DNA of 64,000 nucleotides, from the NCBI GenBank assembly GCA_945860385.1, contig CAMAQD010000002.1, positions 124,001-188,000 on the forward strand. Direction: 5' to 3'. Below the pieces are notes generated by a model. It was given only the letters and a program-made list of their open reading frames with translations, did no database searches and was not told the origin of the DNA. Both the position numbers and the translations under genes were made by a program. Position 1 is the stretch's first letter; each line of letters begins with the position of its first letter. The stretch comes from Flavobacterium psychrophilum (GTDB taxonomy: Bacteria; Bacteroidota; Bacteroidia; Flavobacteriales; Flavobacteriaceae). This document shows, piece by piece, positions 33,606-43,464 of the stretch.

Positions 33606-34973
33606 ATGTCACAAAAAATATTATTAGACAAAGTAAATATTCCGGGAATCAAAACTTATGAAGTATATCGCCAAAACGGTGGCTATGCTTCTGTAGAGAA
33701 AGCTTTGAAAACATTGACACCTGACGAAGTAGTTGAAGAAGTGAAAACTTCTGGATTAAGAGGTCGTGGTGGAGCAGGTTTCCCAGCAGGAATGAAATGG
33801 AGTTTTATTGATAAAAAATCAGGAAAACCAAGACACTTAGTTTGCAATGCCGACGAATCAGAACCAGGAACTTTCAAGGATCGTTACTTGATGGAATTTA
33901 TTCCTCATTTATTGATTGAAGGAATGATAACTTCGAGTTATGCTTTGGGCGCCAACCTTTCTTACATTTATATTCGTGGAGAATATATGTGGATTTATAA
34001 AATACTGGAAAGAGCCATAGCTGAAGCAAAAGCAGTGGGTTGGTTAGGAAAAAACATATTAGGAACTGGATATGATTTGGAACTCTATGTTCAAATCGGT
34101 GCTGGAGCTTACATCTGTGGAGAAGAAACCGCATTGATTGAATCTTTGGAAGGCAAAAGAGGAAATCCTCGTATCAAGCCACCATTTCCAGCAGTTTCTG
34201 GACTTTGGGCCAATCCAACGGTGGTGAATAATGTAGAAACAATTGCCGCTGTGCCTTGGATTGTGAACAATTCAGGTGCCGATTATGCTAAAATTGGTAT
34301 TGGTCGTTCTACAGGAACCAAATTAATTTCGGCTTCAGGACACATCAAAAATCCGGGAGTTTATGAAATAGAAATGGGATTGAGCGTTTACGAATTTATG
34401 AATTCCGATGAATATTTGGGAGGAATGAGTTCGGACAGACCTTTGAAAGCCTTTGTACCCGGAGGATCATCCGTTCCGGTTTTACCAGCTCATTTAATAT
34501 ACAAAACAGCCAATGGCGACGACCGCTTGATGTCTTACGAAAGTTTGAGTGACGGTGGTTTTGCGACGGGTTCGATGTTAGGTTCAGGAGGATTTATTGT
34601 TTACAATGACACTTCTTGTATCGTACGAAACACTTGGAATTTCGCTCGCTTTTACCACCACGAAAGTTGTGGACAATGTTCGCCTTGCCGTGAAGGAACA
34701 GGCTGGTTAGAAAAAGTATTGCATAGAATCGAAAATGGTCACGGTCGTGAAGAAGATGTCGATTTGCTTTTAAGTATTCAAAGTAAAATTGAAGGAAACA
34801 CGATTTGTCCATTAGGTGATGCAGCGGCTTGGCCAGTGGCAGCAGCGATTCGTCACTTCAGAGATGAATTTGAATACCATATTCGTTTCCCAGAAAAAAT
34901 AAAAAACAGAGACCATTTTGTTGCCGAGCCTTTTGAAAGTGTGAAGCATTTAGTTTCTAAAGTAACAGTATAA
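33606..34973 (+). CDS. nuoF: NADH-quinone oxidoreductase subunit F (51 kDa)
   Basis: This 455-residue subunit oxidises NADH. It has the glycine-rich nucleotide-binding loop GLRGRGGAGFPAGMKW, the FMN site GAGAYICGEETALIESLEG, and the N3 4Fe-4S ligands in ESCGQCSPCREGTGW with a later Cys in NTICPLGDA. Presence of nuoE and nuoF shows that this complex I takes electrons from NADH, unlike the 11-subunit forms lacking the module. Confidence 0.96.
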   Translation: MSQKILLDKVNIPGIKTYEVYRQNGGYASVEKALKTLTPDEVVEEVKTSGLRGRGGAGFPAGMKWSFIDKKSGKPRHLVCNADESEPGTFKDRYLMEFIPHLLIEGMITSSYALGANLSYIYIRGEYMWIYKILERAIAEAKAVGWLGKNILGTGYDLELYVQIGAGAYICGEETALIESLEGKRGNPRIKPPFPAVSGLWANPTVVNNVETIAAVPWIVNNSGADYAKIGIGRSTGTKLISASGHIKNPGVYEIEMGLSVYEFMNSDEYLGGMSSDRPLKAFVPGGSSVPVLPAHLIYKTANGDDRLMSYESLSDGGFATGSMLGSGGFIVYNDTSCIVRNTWNFARFYHHESCGQCSPCREGTGWLEKVLHRIENGHGREEDVDLLLSIQSKIEGNTICPLGDAAAWPVAAAIRHFRDEFEYHIRFPEKIKNRDHFVAEPFESVKHLVSKVTV

Positions 34974-34991
34974 AGACAAGAAATTACTACG

Positions 34992-36041
34992 ATGAAAGTA
35001 ACCATAGACGGTCATGAGATTGAGGTAGAACCAGGAACAACCATCTTGCAAGCAGCCAGAATGATTGGAGGAGAAGTAGTTCCGCCAGCCATGTGCTACC
35101 ATTCTAAACTAAAAGGAAGCGGTGGAAAATGCCGTTGTTGTTTATCGGAAGTTTCCAAAGGAAGTGAAGCCGACCCAAGACCAATGCCAAAATTGATGGC
35201 CTCTTGTGTAACAGGTTGTCAGGACGGAATGGAAGTAAAAACCAAATCTTCACCAAGAGTACAAGAGGCACAAAAAGCAGTGACAGAATTTTTGTTAATC
35301 AACCACCCTTTGGATTGTCCAGTTTGCGACCAAGCAGGAGAATGTGATTTGCAGAATTTAAGTTTCGAACACGGAAAATCAGAAAGTCGCTACATTGAAG
35401 AAAAAAGAACTTTCGAACCAGAAGATATCGGTCCGAATATTCAATTGCATATGAATCGCTGTATTCTTTGCTACCGTTGTGTAATGGTTGCCGACCAAAT
35501 TACCGACGACAGAGTACACGGAGTAATGGATAGAGGAGATCATTCGAATATTTCGACGTGTATTTCGCACGCTATAGACAATGAATTTTCAGGAAATATG
35601 ATTGACGTTTGTCCCGTTGGAGCTTTGACAGATAAGACTTTTAGATTTAAATCAAGAGTTTGGTTCAATAAGCCTTATGATGCGCACAGAGATTGTCCAA
35701 CTTGTTCGGGAAAAACTACCGTTTGGATGTTTGGCGACGAGATTCAAAGAGTGACTGGAAGAAAAGATGAATTCCACGAAGTGGATGAATTTATTTGCAA
35801 TAGCTGCCGTTTTGATCATAAAGATGTGAATGACTGGATTATTGAAGGGCCAAGAGTCTTCGAAAAAGATTCTGTTATCAATCAGAATAATTATACTCGA
35901 AAATTAGAAAAAGTCATTATTAATACTGAGGAAACTATTCTTTTGGGTAGAGAACAAGACAGAAAAAAATTGAGTATGGCTGAAATTGATTACAACGAAA
36001 AAATAGATGGTAACCCAGTAAATTCTAAGAAAAATGGATAG
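34992..36041 (+). CDS. nuoG: NADH-quinone oxidoreductase subunit G, short form without the molybdopterin-fold domain
   Basis: At 349 residues it has the ferredoxin-like N-terminal part: 2Fe-2S ligands in MCYHSKLKGSGGKCRCC and ASCVTGC, then the His-Cys cluster (NHPLDCPVCDQAGECDLQ). 4Fe-4S ligands follow in NRCILCYRCVMV and VCPVGAL. Two more Cys pairs (CPTCSG and CNSCRFD) follow. Standard NuoG is more than twice as long, with a large molybdopterin-oxidoreductase-like domain that is missing here. There is no sign of a frameshift, and nuoH starts in overlap, so the short form looks natural. Confidence 0.92.
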   Translation: MKVTIDGHEIEVEPGTTILQAARMIGGEVVPPAMCYHSKLKGSGGKCRCCLSEVSKGSEADPRPMPKLMASCVTGCQDGMEVKTKSSPRVQEAQKAVTEFLLINHPLDCPVCDQAGECDLQNLSFEHGKSESRYIEEKRTFEPEDIGPNIQLHMNRCILCYRCVMVADQITDDRVHGVMDRGDHSNISTCISHAIDNEFSGNMIDVCPVGALTDKTFRFKSRVWFNKPYDAHRDCPTCSGKTTVWMFGDEIQRVTGRKDEFHEVDEFICNSCRFDHKDVNDWIIEGPRVFEKDSVINQNNYTRKLEKVIINTEETILLGREQDRKKLSMAEIDYNEKIDGNPVNSKKNG

Positions 36042-37086
36042 TACATTTATTATAGAAAAAAGCGTTGTAATTCTTGTGGTGTTTGCTGTAACAATGCTTA
36101 TGGCAATGTATTCCACTTGGGCCGAAAGAAAAGTTGCCGCTTATCTTCAAGATAGGGTTGGTCCCAATCGTGCGGGTTGGGGAGGATTATTTCAACCGCT
36201 TGCTGATGGATTGAAATTGTTTGCCAAAGAAGAGTTTTCACCAAACACACCTAATAAATTTTTATTTAAAGTTGGTCCCGGAATTGCCATGGCAACCGCA
36301 TTGATGACTAGCGCTGTTATTCCTTGGGGAGATCGCTTTCATCTTTTTGGAAGAGATATTTTACTGCAGGCCACTGATATTAATGTGGGTGTTTTGTATA
36401 TTTTTGGGATTGTATCGATTGGAGTTTACGGAATTATGATTGGAGGGTGGGCTTCCAATAATAAATTTTCATTGATTGGTGCTATTCGCGCTTCCTCTCA
36501 AATGGTTTCTTATGAAGTAGCGATGGGATTGTCCATTGTGGCTTTGTTAATGATGACTGGAACATTGAGTTTAAAAGAAATTTCAATACAACAATCTGGA
36601 ATGAATTGGAATGTTTTTTACCAACCTCTTTCCTTTTTAATATTTTTGATTTGTGCCTTTGCAGAAACCAACAGAACTCCTTTTGATTTAGCAGAATGTG
36701 AAACCGAATTAATCGGAGGATATCATACTGAATATTCGTCTATGAAAATGGGCTTTTATTTATTTGCCGAATATGCCAACATGTTTGTTTCATCAACTAT
36801 TTTGGCGGTTTTATTCTTTGGAGGATATAATTATCCGGGGATGAGTTGGGTAGTTGAAAACTGGGGAGTGAACATTGCCAATGTTTTAGGAATGGGAGCC
36901 TTATTTGTAAAATTATGTGGATTTATATTCTTTTATATGTGGGTTCGTTGGACAATTCCAAGATTTAGATACGATCAATTGATGCATTTGGGTTGGAGAA
37001 TTTTGATTCCACTATCGATTATAAATATTATGATTACTGGAGTTGTGCTCTTGAGAGCAGAAATCTTTGCTTATTTTGGGTTTTAA
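36034..37086 (+). CDS. nuoH: NADH-quinone oxidoreductase subunit H
   Basis: This 350-residue polytopic subunit forms part of the quinone entry chamber and the first half of the proton path. It has conserved ERKVAAYLQDRVGPNRAGW, FAETNRTPFDLAECETELI with the essential acidic residues, and the C-terminal PRFRYDQLMHLGWRILIPL. It overlaps nuoG by 8 bp. A 170-bp gap holding a structured element separates it from nuoI. Confidence 0.96.
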   Translation: MDSTFIIEKSVVILVVFAVTMLMAMYSTWAERKVAAYLQDRVGPNRAGWGGLFQPLADGLKLFAKEEFSPNTPNKFLFKVGPGIAMATALMTSAVIPWGDRFHLFGRDILLQATDINVGVLYIFGIVSIGVYGIMIGGWASNNKFSLIGAIRASSQMVSYEVAMGLSIVALLMMTGTLSLKEISIQQSGMNWNVFYQPLSFLIFLICAFAETNRTPFDLAECETELIGGYHTEYSSMKMGFYLFAEYANMFVSSTILAVLFFGGYNYPGMSWVVENWGVNIANVLGMGALFVKLCGFIFFYMWVRWTIPRFRYDQLMHLGWRILIPLSIINIMITGVVLLRAEIFAYFGF

Positions 37087-37103
37087 TTAGAACACAGATG
37101 CCC

Positions 37104-37181
37104 TAGCCCTGATAGCAGTGAAAATCCTTTTATTCCGGGGTTCGGCATAAAAGATTGCAACGGATAGCAGGATTAAGCTTC
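37104..37181 (+). ncRNA. Structured repeat element, copy 2, inside the nuo operon
   Basis: This second copy of the element at 22562-22640 has the same orientation: AGCCCTGATAGCAG at 37105 and CGGATAGCAGGA at 37161. The outer pairing AGC/GCT and CCTG/CAGG is kept. The inner hairpin here is CTTTTAT with ATAAAAG, different in sequence from copy 1 but equally able to pair. It lies between nuoH and nuoI and would be transcribed with them. Confidence 0.6.
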
Positions 37182-37256
37182 AAGAAAAGAAAATATAAGA
37201 AAATCAGGTTTTGCATTTAGGAAATTCTAAATCTAAGATCTAAAATCTAAAATTAA

Positions 37257-37802
37257 ATGTCAATACAAGAAATATCACTTTCCGGAAGAAAAAAAGTGGT
37301 TTCCAACAAGGAGATGACTTTTATCGAACGAATGTATCTTATAGCCATCGTGAAAGGCTTGTGGATTACTATAAAACACTTTTTTAGAAAAGAAGCAACG
37401 ATTCAATACCCTGAACAAGTACGAGAATTTAGTCCTGTTTATCGTGGTCAACATATGTTGAAACGCGATGAACAAGGCCGCGAAAACTGTACGGCTTGCG
37501 GATTATGTGCTTTATCTTGTCCTGCTGAGGCGATTACAATGGTCGCATCGGAACGAAAAGCGGACGAAAAACATTTGTACCGTGAAGAGAAATACGCTTC
37601 AATTTATGAAATCAATATGTTGCGCTGCATTTTTTGCGGATTGTGTGAAGAAGCTTGTCCGAAAGACGCAATTTATTTGACTATTTCTAAAGAATTAGTT
37701 CCTGCGAATTATAACAGGGAAGATTTTATTTTTGGAAAAGATAAATTGGTAATGCCTTTAGAAATGGCTGTTAAAAATACTCAACTTAAAAACGCTAACT
37801 AA
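37257..37802 (+). CDS. nuoI: NADH-quinone oxidoreductase subunit I
   Basis: This 181-residue subunit has two 4Fe-4S clusters (N6a and N6b): the ferredoxin motifs are NCTACGLCALSCPAEA and RCIFCGLCEEACPKDA. It passes electrons toward NuoB. The N-terminal amphipathic stretch VKGLWITIKHFFRKEATIQYPE anchors it at the membrane. The ATG is preceded by an AAAATCT-type run like the one before nuoB. nuoJ overlaps its stop codon by one base. Confidence 0.95.
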   Translation: MSIQEISLSGRKKVVSNKEMTFIERMYLIAIVKGLWITIKHFFRKEATIQYPEQVREFSPVYRGQHMLKRDEQGRENCTACGLCALSCPAEAITMVASERKADEKHLYREEKYASIYEINMLRCIFCGLCEEACPKDAIYLTISKELVPANYNREDFIFGKDKLVMPLEMAVKNTQLKNAN

Positions 37803-38344
37803 TGATACACATTCCAGATATAGCGAATGCAACCTCAATACAGATTTTGTTTTCTGTGTTGTCTATTTTTACACTGGTGACAGCATTTTTTGCAATTTAC
37901 AGCAAAAAACCAATGCACAACGCTATTTATTTAGTGCTTTGTTTTACGTCGATCTCAGGGCATTATTTATTGTTAAACGCTCAGTTTTTAGCGTTCGTAA
38001 ACTTAATTGTTTACATAGGCGCGATTATGATTTTGATGGTGTTTACTATTATGTTAATGAACCTGAATAACGAAGATGAAGTGCACAAACCCCGAATTAC
38101 TAGGCTTGGCGCCATTGTTGTGTTTGGTTTGATGTGTTTGGTTTTGATTGCAATATTTATGAATTCTAAACCTATTGCTGACGGAAGTTATGAGGTAACA
38201 GGCGAGGACTACCAATCTATAAATGTTTTGGGTAAATTATTACTTAACGAATATATGGTTCCTTTTGAATTTGCGTCGGTATTGCTTTTGGTAGCAATGA
38301 TTGGAGCGGTTTTATTGTCTAAAAAAGAAAAATTAGAAAAATAA
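37802..38344 (+). CDS. nuoJ: NADH-quinone oxidoreductase subunit J
   Basis: This 180-residue membrane subunit has five hydrophobic helices. [21 protein letters not shown] and [20 protein letters not shown] are the conserved helices with the pi-bulge region of the family. Its start overlaps the nuoI stop by one base, and nuoK starts 1 bp after its stop. Confidence 0.94.
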   Translation: MIHIPDIANATSIQILFSVLSIFTLVTAFFAIYSKKPMHNAIYLVLCFTSISGHYLLLNAQFLAFVNLIVYIGAIMILMVFTIMLMNLNNEDEVHKPRITRLGAIVVFGLMCLVLIAIFMNSKPIADGSYEVTGEDYQSINVLGKLLLNEYMVPFEFASVLLLVAMIGAVLLSKKEKLEK

Positions 38345-38345
38345 T

Positions 38346-38666
38346 ATGGATAATATTTTAAACCAAATTGGTATTGAAAATTATATCTTCCTGAGCGTAA
38401 TACTTTTTTGTATTGGGGTTTTTGGAGTTTTATACAGACGAAATGCTATTGTTGTGTTTATGTCGATTGAAATAATGTTGAACGCAATCAATCTTTTGTT
38501 TGTGGCATTTTCGACTTATCATCAAGATGCGCAAGGTCAAATTTTTGTGTTTTTCTCTATGGCCGTTGCAGCAGCAGAGGTTGCCGTTGGATTGGCGATT
38601 TTAGTTTCTATTTTTAGAAATATGCACACAATTGATGTCAGTAATTTGAAAAATTTAAAAGGATAA
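38346..38666 (+). CDS. nuoK: NADH-quinone oxidoreductase subunit K
   Basis: This 106-residue membrane subunit has three helices. The conserved glutamates for proton transfer are in [18 protein letters not shown] and [15 protein letters not shown]. It is homologous to MrpC of cation/proton antiporters. Between nuoJ and nuoL with gaps of 1 and 6 bp. Confidence 0.95.
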   Translation: MDNILNQIGIENYIFLSVILFCIGVFGVLYRRNAIVVFMSIEIMLNAINLLFVAFSTYHQDAQGQIFVFFSMAVAAAEVAVGLAILVSIFRNMHTIDVSNLKNLKG

Positions 38667-38672
38667 TCTTCA

Positions 38673-40559
38673 ATGGATACAAATTTAGTTTTAGTCTTAC
38701 TATTAGCTCCTTTTTTAGGATTTTTATTTAATGTTTTTCTGGGTAAAAAAGCGGGGAAAAGCATCGTTGGAATTGTGGGAACACTTTCGGTAGCGATTTC
38801 TTTTGCAGTCACTTTATATTTATTTGGAAGTGCAAGTCAAGAACCTGTTGTTATTGATTTATTTGATTGGATTTCGGTTAAAAGATTCGATGTTAGTTTT
38901 GGATTTCTTATCGACCAATTGTCCATTCTTTGGTTGTTGTTCGTAACTGGAATTGGATTTTTGATTCATTTATATTCTATTAGTTATATGCACGATGACG
39001 AGAAAATGCATTCGTTTTTTGCCTATTTGAATTTGTTTATTTTCTTTATGATTACGCTTGTAATCGGAAGCAACTTACTAATGATGTTCATTGGTTGGGA
39101 AGGCGTGGGACTTTGCTCCTACTTGTTAATTGGATTTTGGTACAAAAATCAAGACTTTAATGATGCTGCCAAAAAAGCTTTCATCATGAATAGAATTGGA
39201 GATTTAGGATTCTTGATTGGGATTTTCATTGTTGGTTCTTTATTCAACACCCTTGATTTTACAACTTTAAAAAATACAATAACCACCGCAAGTGACATCA
39301 ATGATTTATGGATTGCAATTGCTGCATTAGCTTTGTTCATTGGAGCTGCAGGAAAATCAGCACAGATTCCGCTATATACTTGGTTGCCTGATGCGATGGC
39401 TGGGCCAACTCCTGTTTCGGCATTGATACACGCTGCGACGATGGTTACCGCGGGGATTTTTATGCTTACGAGATTGAACTTCTTGTTTGATATGGCTCCA
39501 AGCGTGCAAAACATCATCGCTATTGTCGGTGCTATTACCGCTTTGGTAGCCGCAACAATTGCATTGGTTCAAAATGACATCAAAAAAGTATTGGCTTATT
39601 CTACGGTTTCCCAACTGGGATTAATGTTCTTGGCCTTAGGATTGGGCGCTTATGAAATAGCCGTTTTCCACGTAATCACACACGCTTTCTTCAAGGCTTG
39701 TTTATTCTTGGGTTCAGGTTCAGTAATTCACGGTTTGCGTGGAGAACAAGATATGCGAAAGATGGGCGGTTTGAAAAAAGCGATGCCGATCACTTTTATA
39801 ACAATGTTGATTGCAGCATTGGCCATTTCTGGAATCTTTCCCTTAGCAGGATTTTGGTCGAAAGACGAAATCCTTATGACAGCTTTTCACGAAAACAAAG
39901 CCTTATGGGTAATCGGTTCGATTGCTTCAATAATGACCGCTTTCTATATGTTCAGATTAATTTATCTGACTTTTTTCAACTCGTTTAGAGGAACTGAGGA
40001 ACAAAAACATCATTTGCACGAAAGTCCAACATTAATCACTTTTCCTTTAATTATTTTGGCAATTTTATCTTTCTTTGGTGGAATTATCAGTTTACCGGGA
40101 CACAGTTGGTTAAACGAATATCTATCTCCATTATTTTCGAAAGCTACCCACGAAGCTCACGTTTTGGGAACTACCGAATATATTCTGATGGCCGTTGCCA
40201 CGATTGGTGCTCTGATCGGAATTGGAATTGCTTACAAAAAATATTTGAAAGATAACTCAATCCCAAGTGAAGATGCCGAAATTACTGGTGTTACGAAAGT
40301 ATTATACAACAAATATTATGTTGACGAGGCCTACGATACTATTTTCGTGAAACCAGTAAATGTGCTTTCAAGTTTCTTTAGAGATTCTGTGGAAACAACT
40401 TTGTCAGCACTAGTTTTTGGATTAGGAAAAGTAACAAACGAAATTGCTTTTCAAGGAAAAAGAATTCACAACGGAAGTGTTGGATTATATCTTTTTGCTT
40501 TTGTCATTGGCGTTATTGCCATATTAACTTATTTATTTTTACAACAATTTTTTACCTAA
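38673..40559 (+). CDS. nuoL: NADH-quinone oxidoreductase subunit L
   Basis: This 628-residue antiporter-like proton-pumping subunit is the distal one and carries the long lateral helix at its C-terminus. Visible family features are FIGWEGVGLCSYLLIGFWY with the essential Glu, PDAMAGPTPVSALIHAATMVTAG with the central Lys/His region, and HAFFKACLFLGSGSVIH. Its last base overlaps the nuoM start codon. Confidence 0.96.
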   Translation: MDTNLVLVLLLAPFLGFLFNVFLGKKAGKSIVGIVGTLSVAISFAVTLYLFGSASQEPVVIDLFDWISVKRFDVSFGFLIDQLSILWLLFVTGIGFLIHLYSISYMHDDEKMHSFFAYLNLFIFFMITLVIGSNLLMMFIGWEGVGLCSYLLIGFWYKNQDFNDAAKKAFIMNRIGDLGFLIGIFIVGSLFNTLDFTTLKNTITTASDINDLWIAIAALALFIGAAGKSAQIPLYTWLPDAMAGPTPVSALIHAATMVTAGIFMLTRLNFLFDMAPSVQNIIAIVGAITALVAATIALVQNDIKKVLAYSTVSQLGLMFLALGLGAYEIAVFHVITHAFFKACLFLGSGSVIHGLRGEQDMRKMGGLKKAMPITFITMLIAALAISGIFPLAGFWSKDEILMTAFHENKALWVIGSIASIMTAFYMFRLIYLTFFNSFRGTEEQKHHLHESPTLITFPLIILAILSFFGGIISLPGHSWLNEYLSPLFSKATHEAHVLGTTEYILMAVATIGALIGIGIAYKKYLKDNSIPSEDAEITGVTKVLYNKYYVDEAYDTIFVKPVNVLSSFFRDSVETTLSALVFGLGKVTNEIAFQGKRIHNGSVGLYLFAFVIGVIAILTYLFLQQFFT

Positions 40560-42001
40560 TGGATGTAACTACACTATTGATTATTCTTTTGGTTGGCGCA
40601 TTTGCAACTTATTTTTCAGGTGATAAATGGGCTCCAAAAGTGGCTTTGCTGGTTGGCTTAACCGCTTTTGCAAGTGCAATTTGTTTGCTTAGCCAATACA
40701 ATTTAGGAAACGAAATAAGCTACACCAACCTTTGGATAAATAAGCCGAAAATTTATTTAGCTTTCCAAGTTGATGGTCTTGCGCTAGCTATGCTTTTGCT
40801 GACAACTGCTTTGACACCAATTATTATTTACTCTTCTTTTGGAAATACCTATAAAAATCCAAAATCATTTTACGCATTAATCTTGTTTATGACGTTTGCG
40901 ATGTCGGGAACTTTCCTTGCCTCTGACGGACTTTTATATTATGTTTTCTGGGAATTATCCTTGATTCCTATTTACTTTATCGCCTTGATTTGGGGTAATG
41001 GTGATAACGAGGAACGCAAAAAAGCAGTGGTTAAATTCTTTATTTATACACTTGCCGGGTCGTTGTTTATGCTGGTTGCTTTTATTTATTTGCACCAGAA
41101 AGCAGGAAGTTTTTTAATCAGTGATTTAACTCAACTTAAATTATCTTCGACAGAACAATTCTGGATATTCTTGGCTTTCTTCTTGGCGTATGCCATCAAA
41201 ATTCCATTGATTCCATTTCATACTTGGCAGGCAGAAGTATATCAAAAAGCGCCAACTGTTGGAACTATGTTGCTTTCGGGAATTATGCTAAAAATGGGAT
41301 TGTACAGTGTTATTCGTTGGCAATTACCAATTGCCCCATTGGCTGCGAAAGAATATATGGGCCTATTCATTGGACTTGGAATTGCTGGTGTAATCTATGG
41401 TTCTATCGTGGCTTTGCGCCAAAAAGATTTGAAAAAGTTACTAGCTTATTCTTCTTTGGCACACGTTGGGTTAATTGCTGCAGGATCTTATACATTAACG
41501 CTTGACGGATTGCGAGGTGCTGTTTTACAAATGATAGCACACGGATTTGTGGTTGTTGGTTTGTTCTTTGTTGCCGAAATCATTTTCAGAAGATACGAAA
41601 CTCGTGCCATTTCAGAAATGGGCGGTATTCGTGCTCAAACGCCAAAATTTACTTCAATGTTTATGATTTTGGTCTTAGCATCGGTTGCTTTGCCATCGAC
41701 ATTTAACTTTGTTGGAGAATTTACAGTTTTATATAGTCTTTCTCAAATAAACATTTGGTTTGCACTTCTAGGAGGTACAACCATAATTTTGGGAGCCTAT
41801 TATATGTTGAAAATGTTTCAACACGTGATGTTGGGCGAAACCAACGCCAAATTATTTGCTGACGTAACTTTTAATGAAGGTTTAACTTTAGTAATTATCA
41901 TTGCCGTTTTGTTCTTCTTTGGTTTGTATCCAAAACCAATTATGGATCTGATTACGCCAAGTTTGGAAAATATTTTAACTCAAATAAATAGATTTAACTA
42001 A
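40559..42001 (+). CDS. nuoM: NADH-quinone oxidoreductase subunit M
   Basis: This 480-residue antiporter-like subunit has FWELSLIPIYFIALIWG with the essential Glu, IPLIPFHTWQAEVYQKAPT, and the Lys-containing helix that follows. It forms a proton channel between NuoL and NuoN. It overlaps nuoL by one base, and nuoN follows after 13 bp. Confidence 0.95.
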   Translation: MDVTTLLIILLVGAFATYFSGDKWAPKVALLVGLTAFASAICLLSQYNLGNEISYTNLWINKPKIYLAFQVDGLALAMLLLTTALTPIIIYSSFGNTYKNPKSFYALILFMTFAMSGTFLASDGLLYYVFWELSLIPIYFIALIWGNGDNEERKKAVVKFFIYTLAGSLFMLVAFIYLHQKAGSFLISDLTQLKLSSTEQFWIFLAFFLAYAIKIPLIPFHTWQAEVYQKAPTVGTMLLSGIMLKMGLYSVIRWQLPIAPLAAKEYMGLFIGLGIAGVIYGSIVALRQKDLKKLLAYSSLAHVGLIAAGSYTLTLDGLRGAVLQMIAHGFVVVGLFFVAEIIFRRYETRAISEMGGIRAQTPKFTSMFMILVLASVALPSTFNFVGEFTVLYSLSQINIWFALLGGTTIILGAYYMLKMFQHVMLGETNAKLFADVTFNEGLTLVIIIAVLFFFGLYPKPIMDLITPSLENILTQINRFN

Positions 42002-42014
42002 GTCAAATCAAAAA

Positions 42015-43385
42015 ATGAATACATTAATAGCTATATCAGCACTGGGAGTTTTAACTCTTTTATTTGAAATTTTAAATTTTAGAAAAGCTATTGTTCCTGT
42101 AACAATAGTTGGTTTATTGGCCGTTCTTGGATTAACCTATGTGGAATACAATACGCCAGCGAGTTACTATAATAATATGATTGTTGTTACTAAATTTTCA
42201 TCTGTTTTTTCAGCTTTGTTTATCCTGCTAACCGTTTTCTTGATTGCCTTAGCTCACGATTTCTATGAAGATCATCAAACCAAAATTTCAGATTTCATTG
42301 CCATAAAAATATTTATGCTAGCAGGAGCTGTAGCAATGGTTTCTTTCGGAAACTTGGCTATGTTCTTTCTTGGAATCGAAGTTTTGTCAATTTCCTTGTA
42401 CATTTTAGCTGCGAGCAACCGATTGAATGTAAAAAGCAACGAAGCTGGAATGAAATATTTCCTGATGGGTTCTTTTGCTTCGGGAATTTTATTGTTTGGA
42501 ATTTGTTTTATATACGGAGCAATGGGATCTTTTGATGTGGCCGAAATTACCGAATGGTCGCGCTCAGCTGAATTGCCGATTTGGTTTCCCATAGGAATTT
42601 CATTAGTAACCATTGGAATGTTTTTCAAAATTGCTGCTGTTCCTTTTCATTTTTGGGCTCCAGACGTTTACGAAGGTTCACCAACATTGACAACGACTAC
42701 AATGAGCACTTTGGTAAAAGTTGTGGCTATAGCGACTTTGTATAAATTGCTGACTGCAATGAATGCTGACCTTTCCAATGCTTCTTTTAACATCATTATT
42801 GTAATTTCGATTGCATCGATGACCGTTGGAAATATTATGGCATTGAAACAAAACAATGTGAAACGTATGCTCGCTTTCTCCGGGATTTCGCACGCTGGTT
42901 TTATGTTAATGACTTTATTGAATATTAGCAATTCGGCGGGTAATTTGTTGTATTACACTTCGGCTTATTCCTTGTCGGGAATTGCTGCTTTCGCGGTGAT
43001 TTTATACGTTTGTAAAAACAAAGACAATGAAGACATTGCAAACTTCAACGGATTGGGGAAAAACAATCCATTGATGGCAGCTGTTCTAACAGCATCTTTG
43101 CTTTCGATGGCGGGAATACCAATCTTTGCTGGCTTTTTTGCCAAAATGTTTTTGTTTACACAGACCATTGAAGCGGGCTATTTAGTTGTAGTTATCGCTG
43201 CGGTAATCAACTCTATCATAAGTGTGGGTTACTATTTCAAATTGATCTTGGCGATGTACAACAAAGAGCCAAACGAAGAAGCCGCAAAAACGCCTTTCGT
43301 ATTTTATGCAGTAGCTGTTATCTCCATTCTTTTGAATATCGTTTTAGGATTATTCCCTTCTGCGGTTTTGGATTTGTTGGGTTAA
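42015..43385 (+). CDS. nuoN: NADH-quinone oxidoreductase subunit N
   Basis: This 456-residue antiporter-like subunit is nearest to NuoK. It has FFLGIEVLSISLYILAAS, KIAAVPFHFWAPDVYEGSPT and the Lys helix in NVKRMLAFSGISHAGFML. It is the last gene of the operon; a strong terminator begins 27 bp downstream. Confidence 0.95.
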   Translation: MNTLIAISALGVLTLLFEILNFRKAIVPVTIVGLLAVLGLTYVEYNTPASYYNNMIVVTKFSSVFSALFILLTVFLIALAHDFYEDHQTKISDFIAIKIFMLAGAVAMVSFGNLAMFFLGIEVLSISLYILAASNRLNVKSNEAGMKYFLMGSFASGILLFGICFIYGAMGSFDVAEITEWSRSAELPIWFPIGISLVTIGMFFKIAAVPFHFWAPDVYEGSPTLTTTTMSTLVKVVAIATLYKLLTAMNADLSNASFNIIIVISIASMTVGNIMALKQNNVKRMLAFSGISHAGFMLMTLLNISNSAGNLLYYTSAYSLSGIAAFAVILYVCKNKDNEDIANFNGLGKNNPLMAAVLTASLLSMAGIPIFAGFFAKMFLFTQTIEAGYLVVVIAAVINSIISVGYYFKLILAMYNKEPNEEAAKTPFVFYAVAVISILLNIVLGLFPSAVLDLLG

Positions 43386-43411
43386 TTTTAAATATTGAAA
43401 ATAAATTATAC

Positions 43412-43442
43412 AAAACCATCAAGAGCAATTTTGATGGTTTTT
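43412..43442 (+). terminator. Terminator of the nuo operon
   Basis: An 11-bp perfect stem (AAAACCATCAA / TTGATGGTTTT) with a 8-nt loop ends in a T run directly after nuoN. Confidence 0.85.
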
Positions 43443-43464
43443 GTCTACATTATACAATCAAAAT

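Noticed and set aside
43441..43464. TTG start for the MBOAT gene
   Set aside because: It overlaps the nuo terminator, and the ATG at 43465 gives the typical MBOAT N-terminus.
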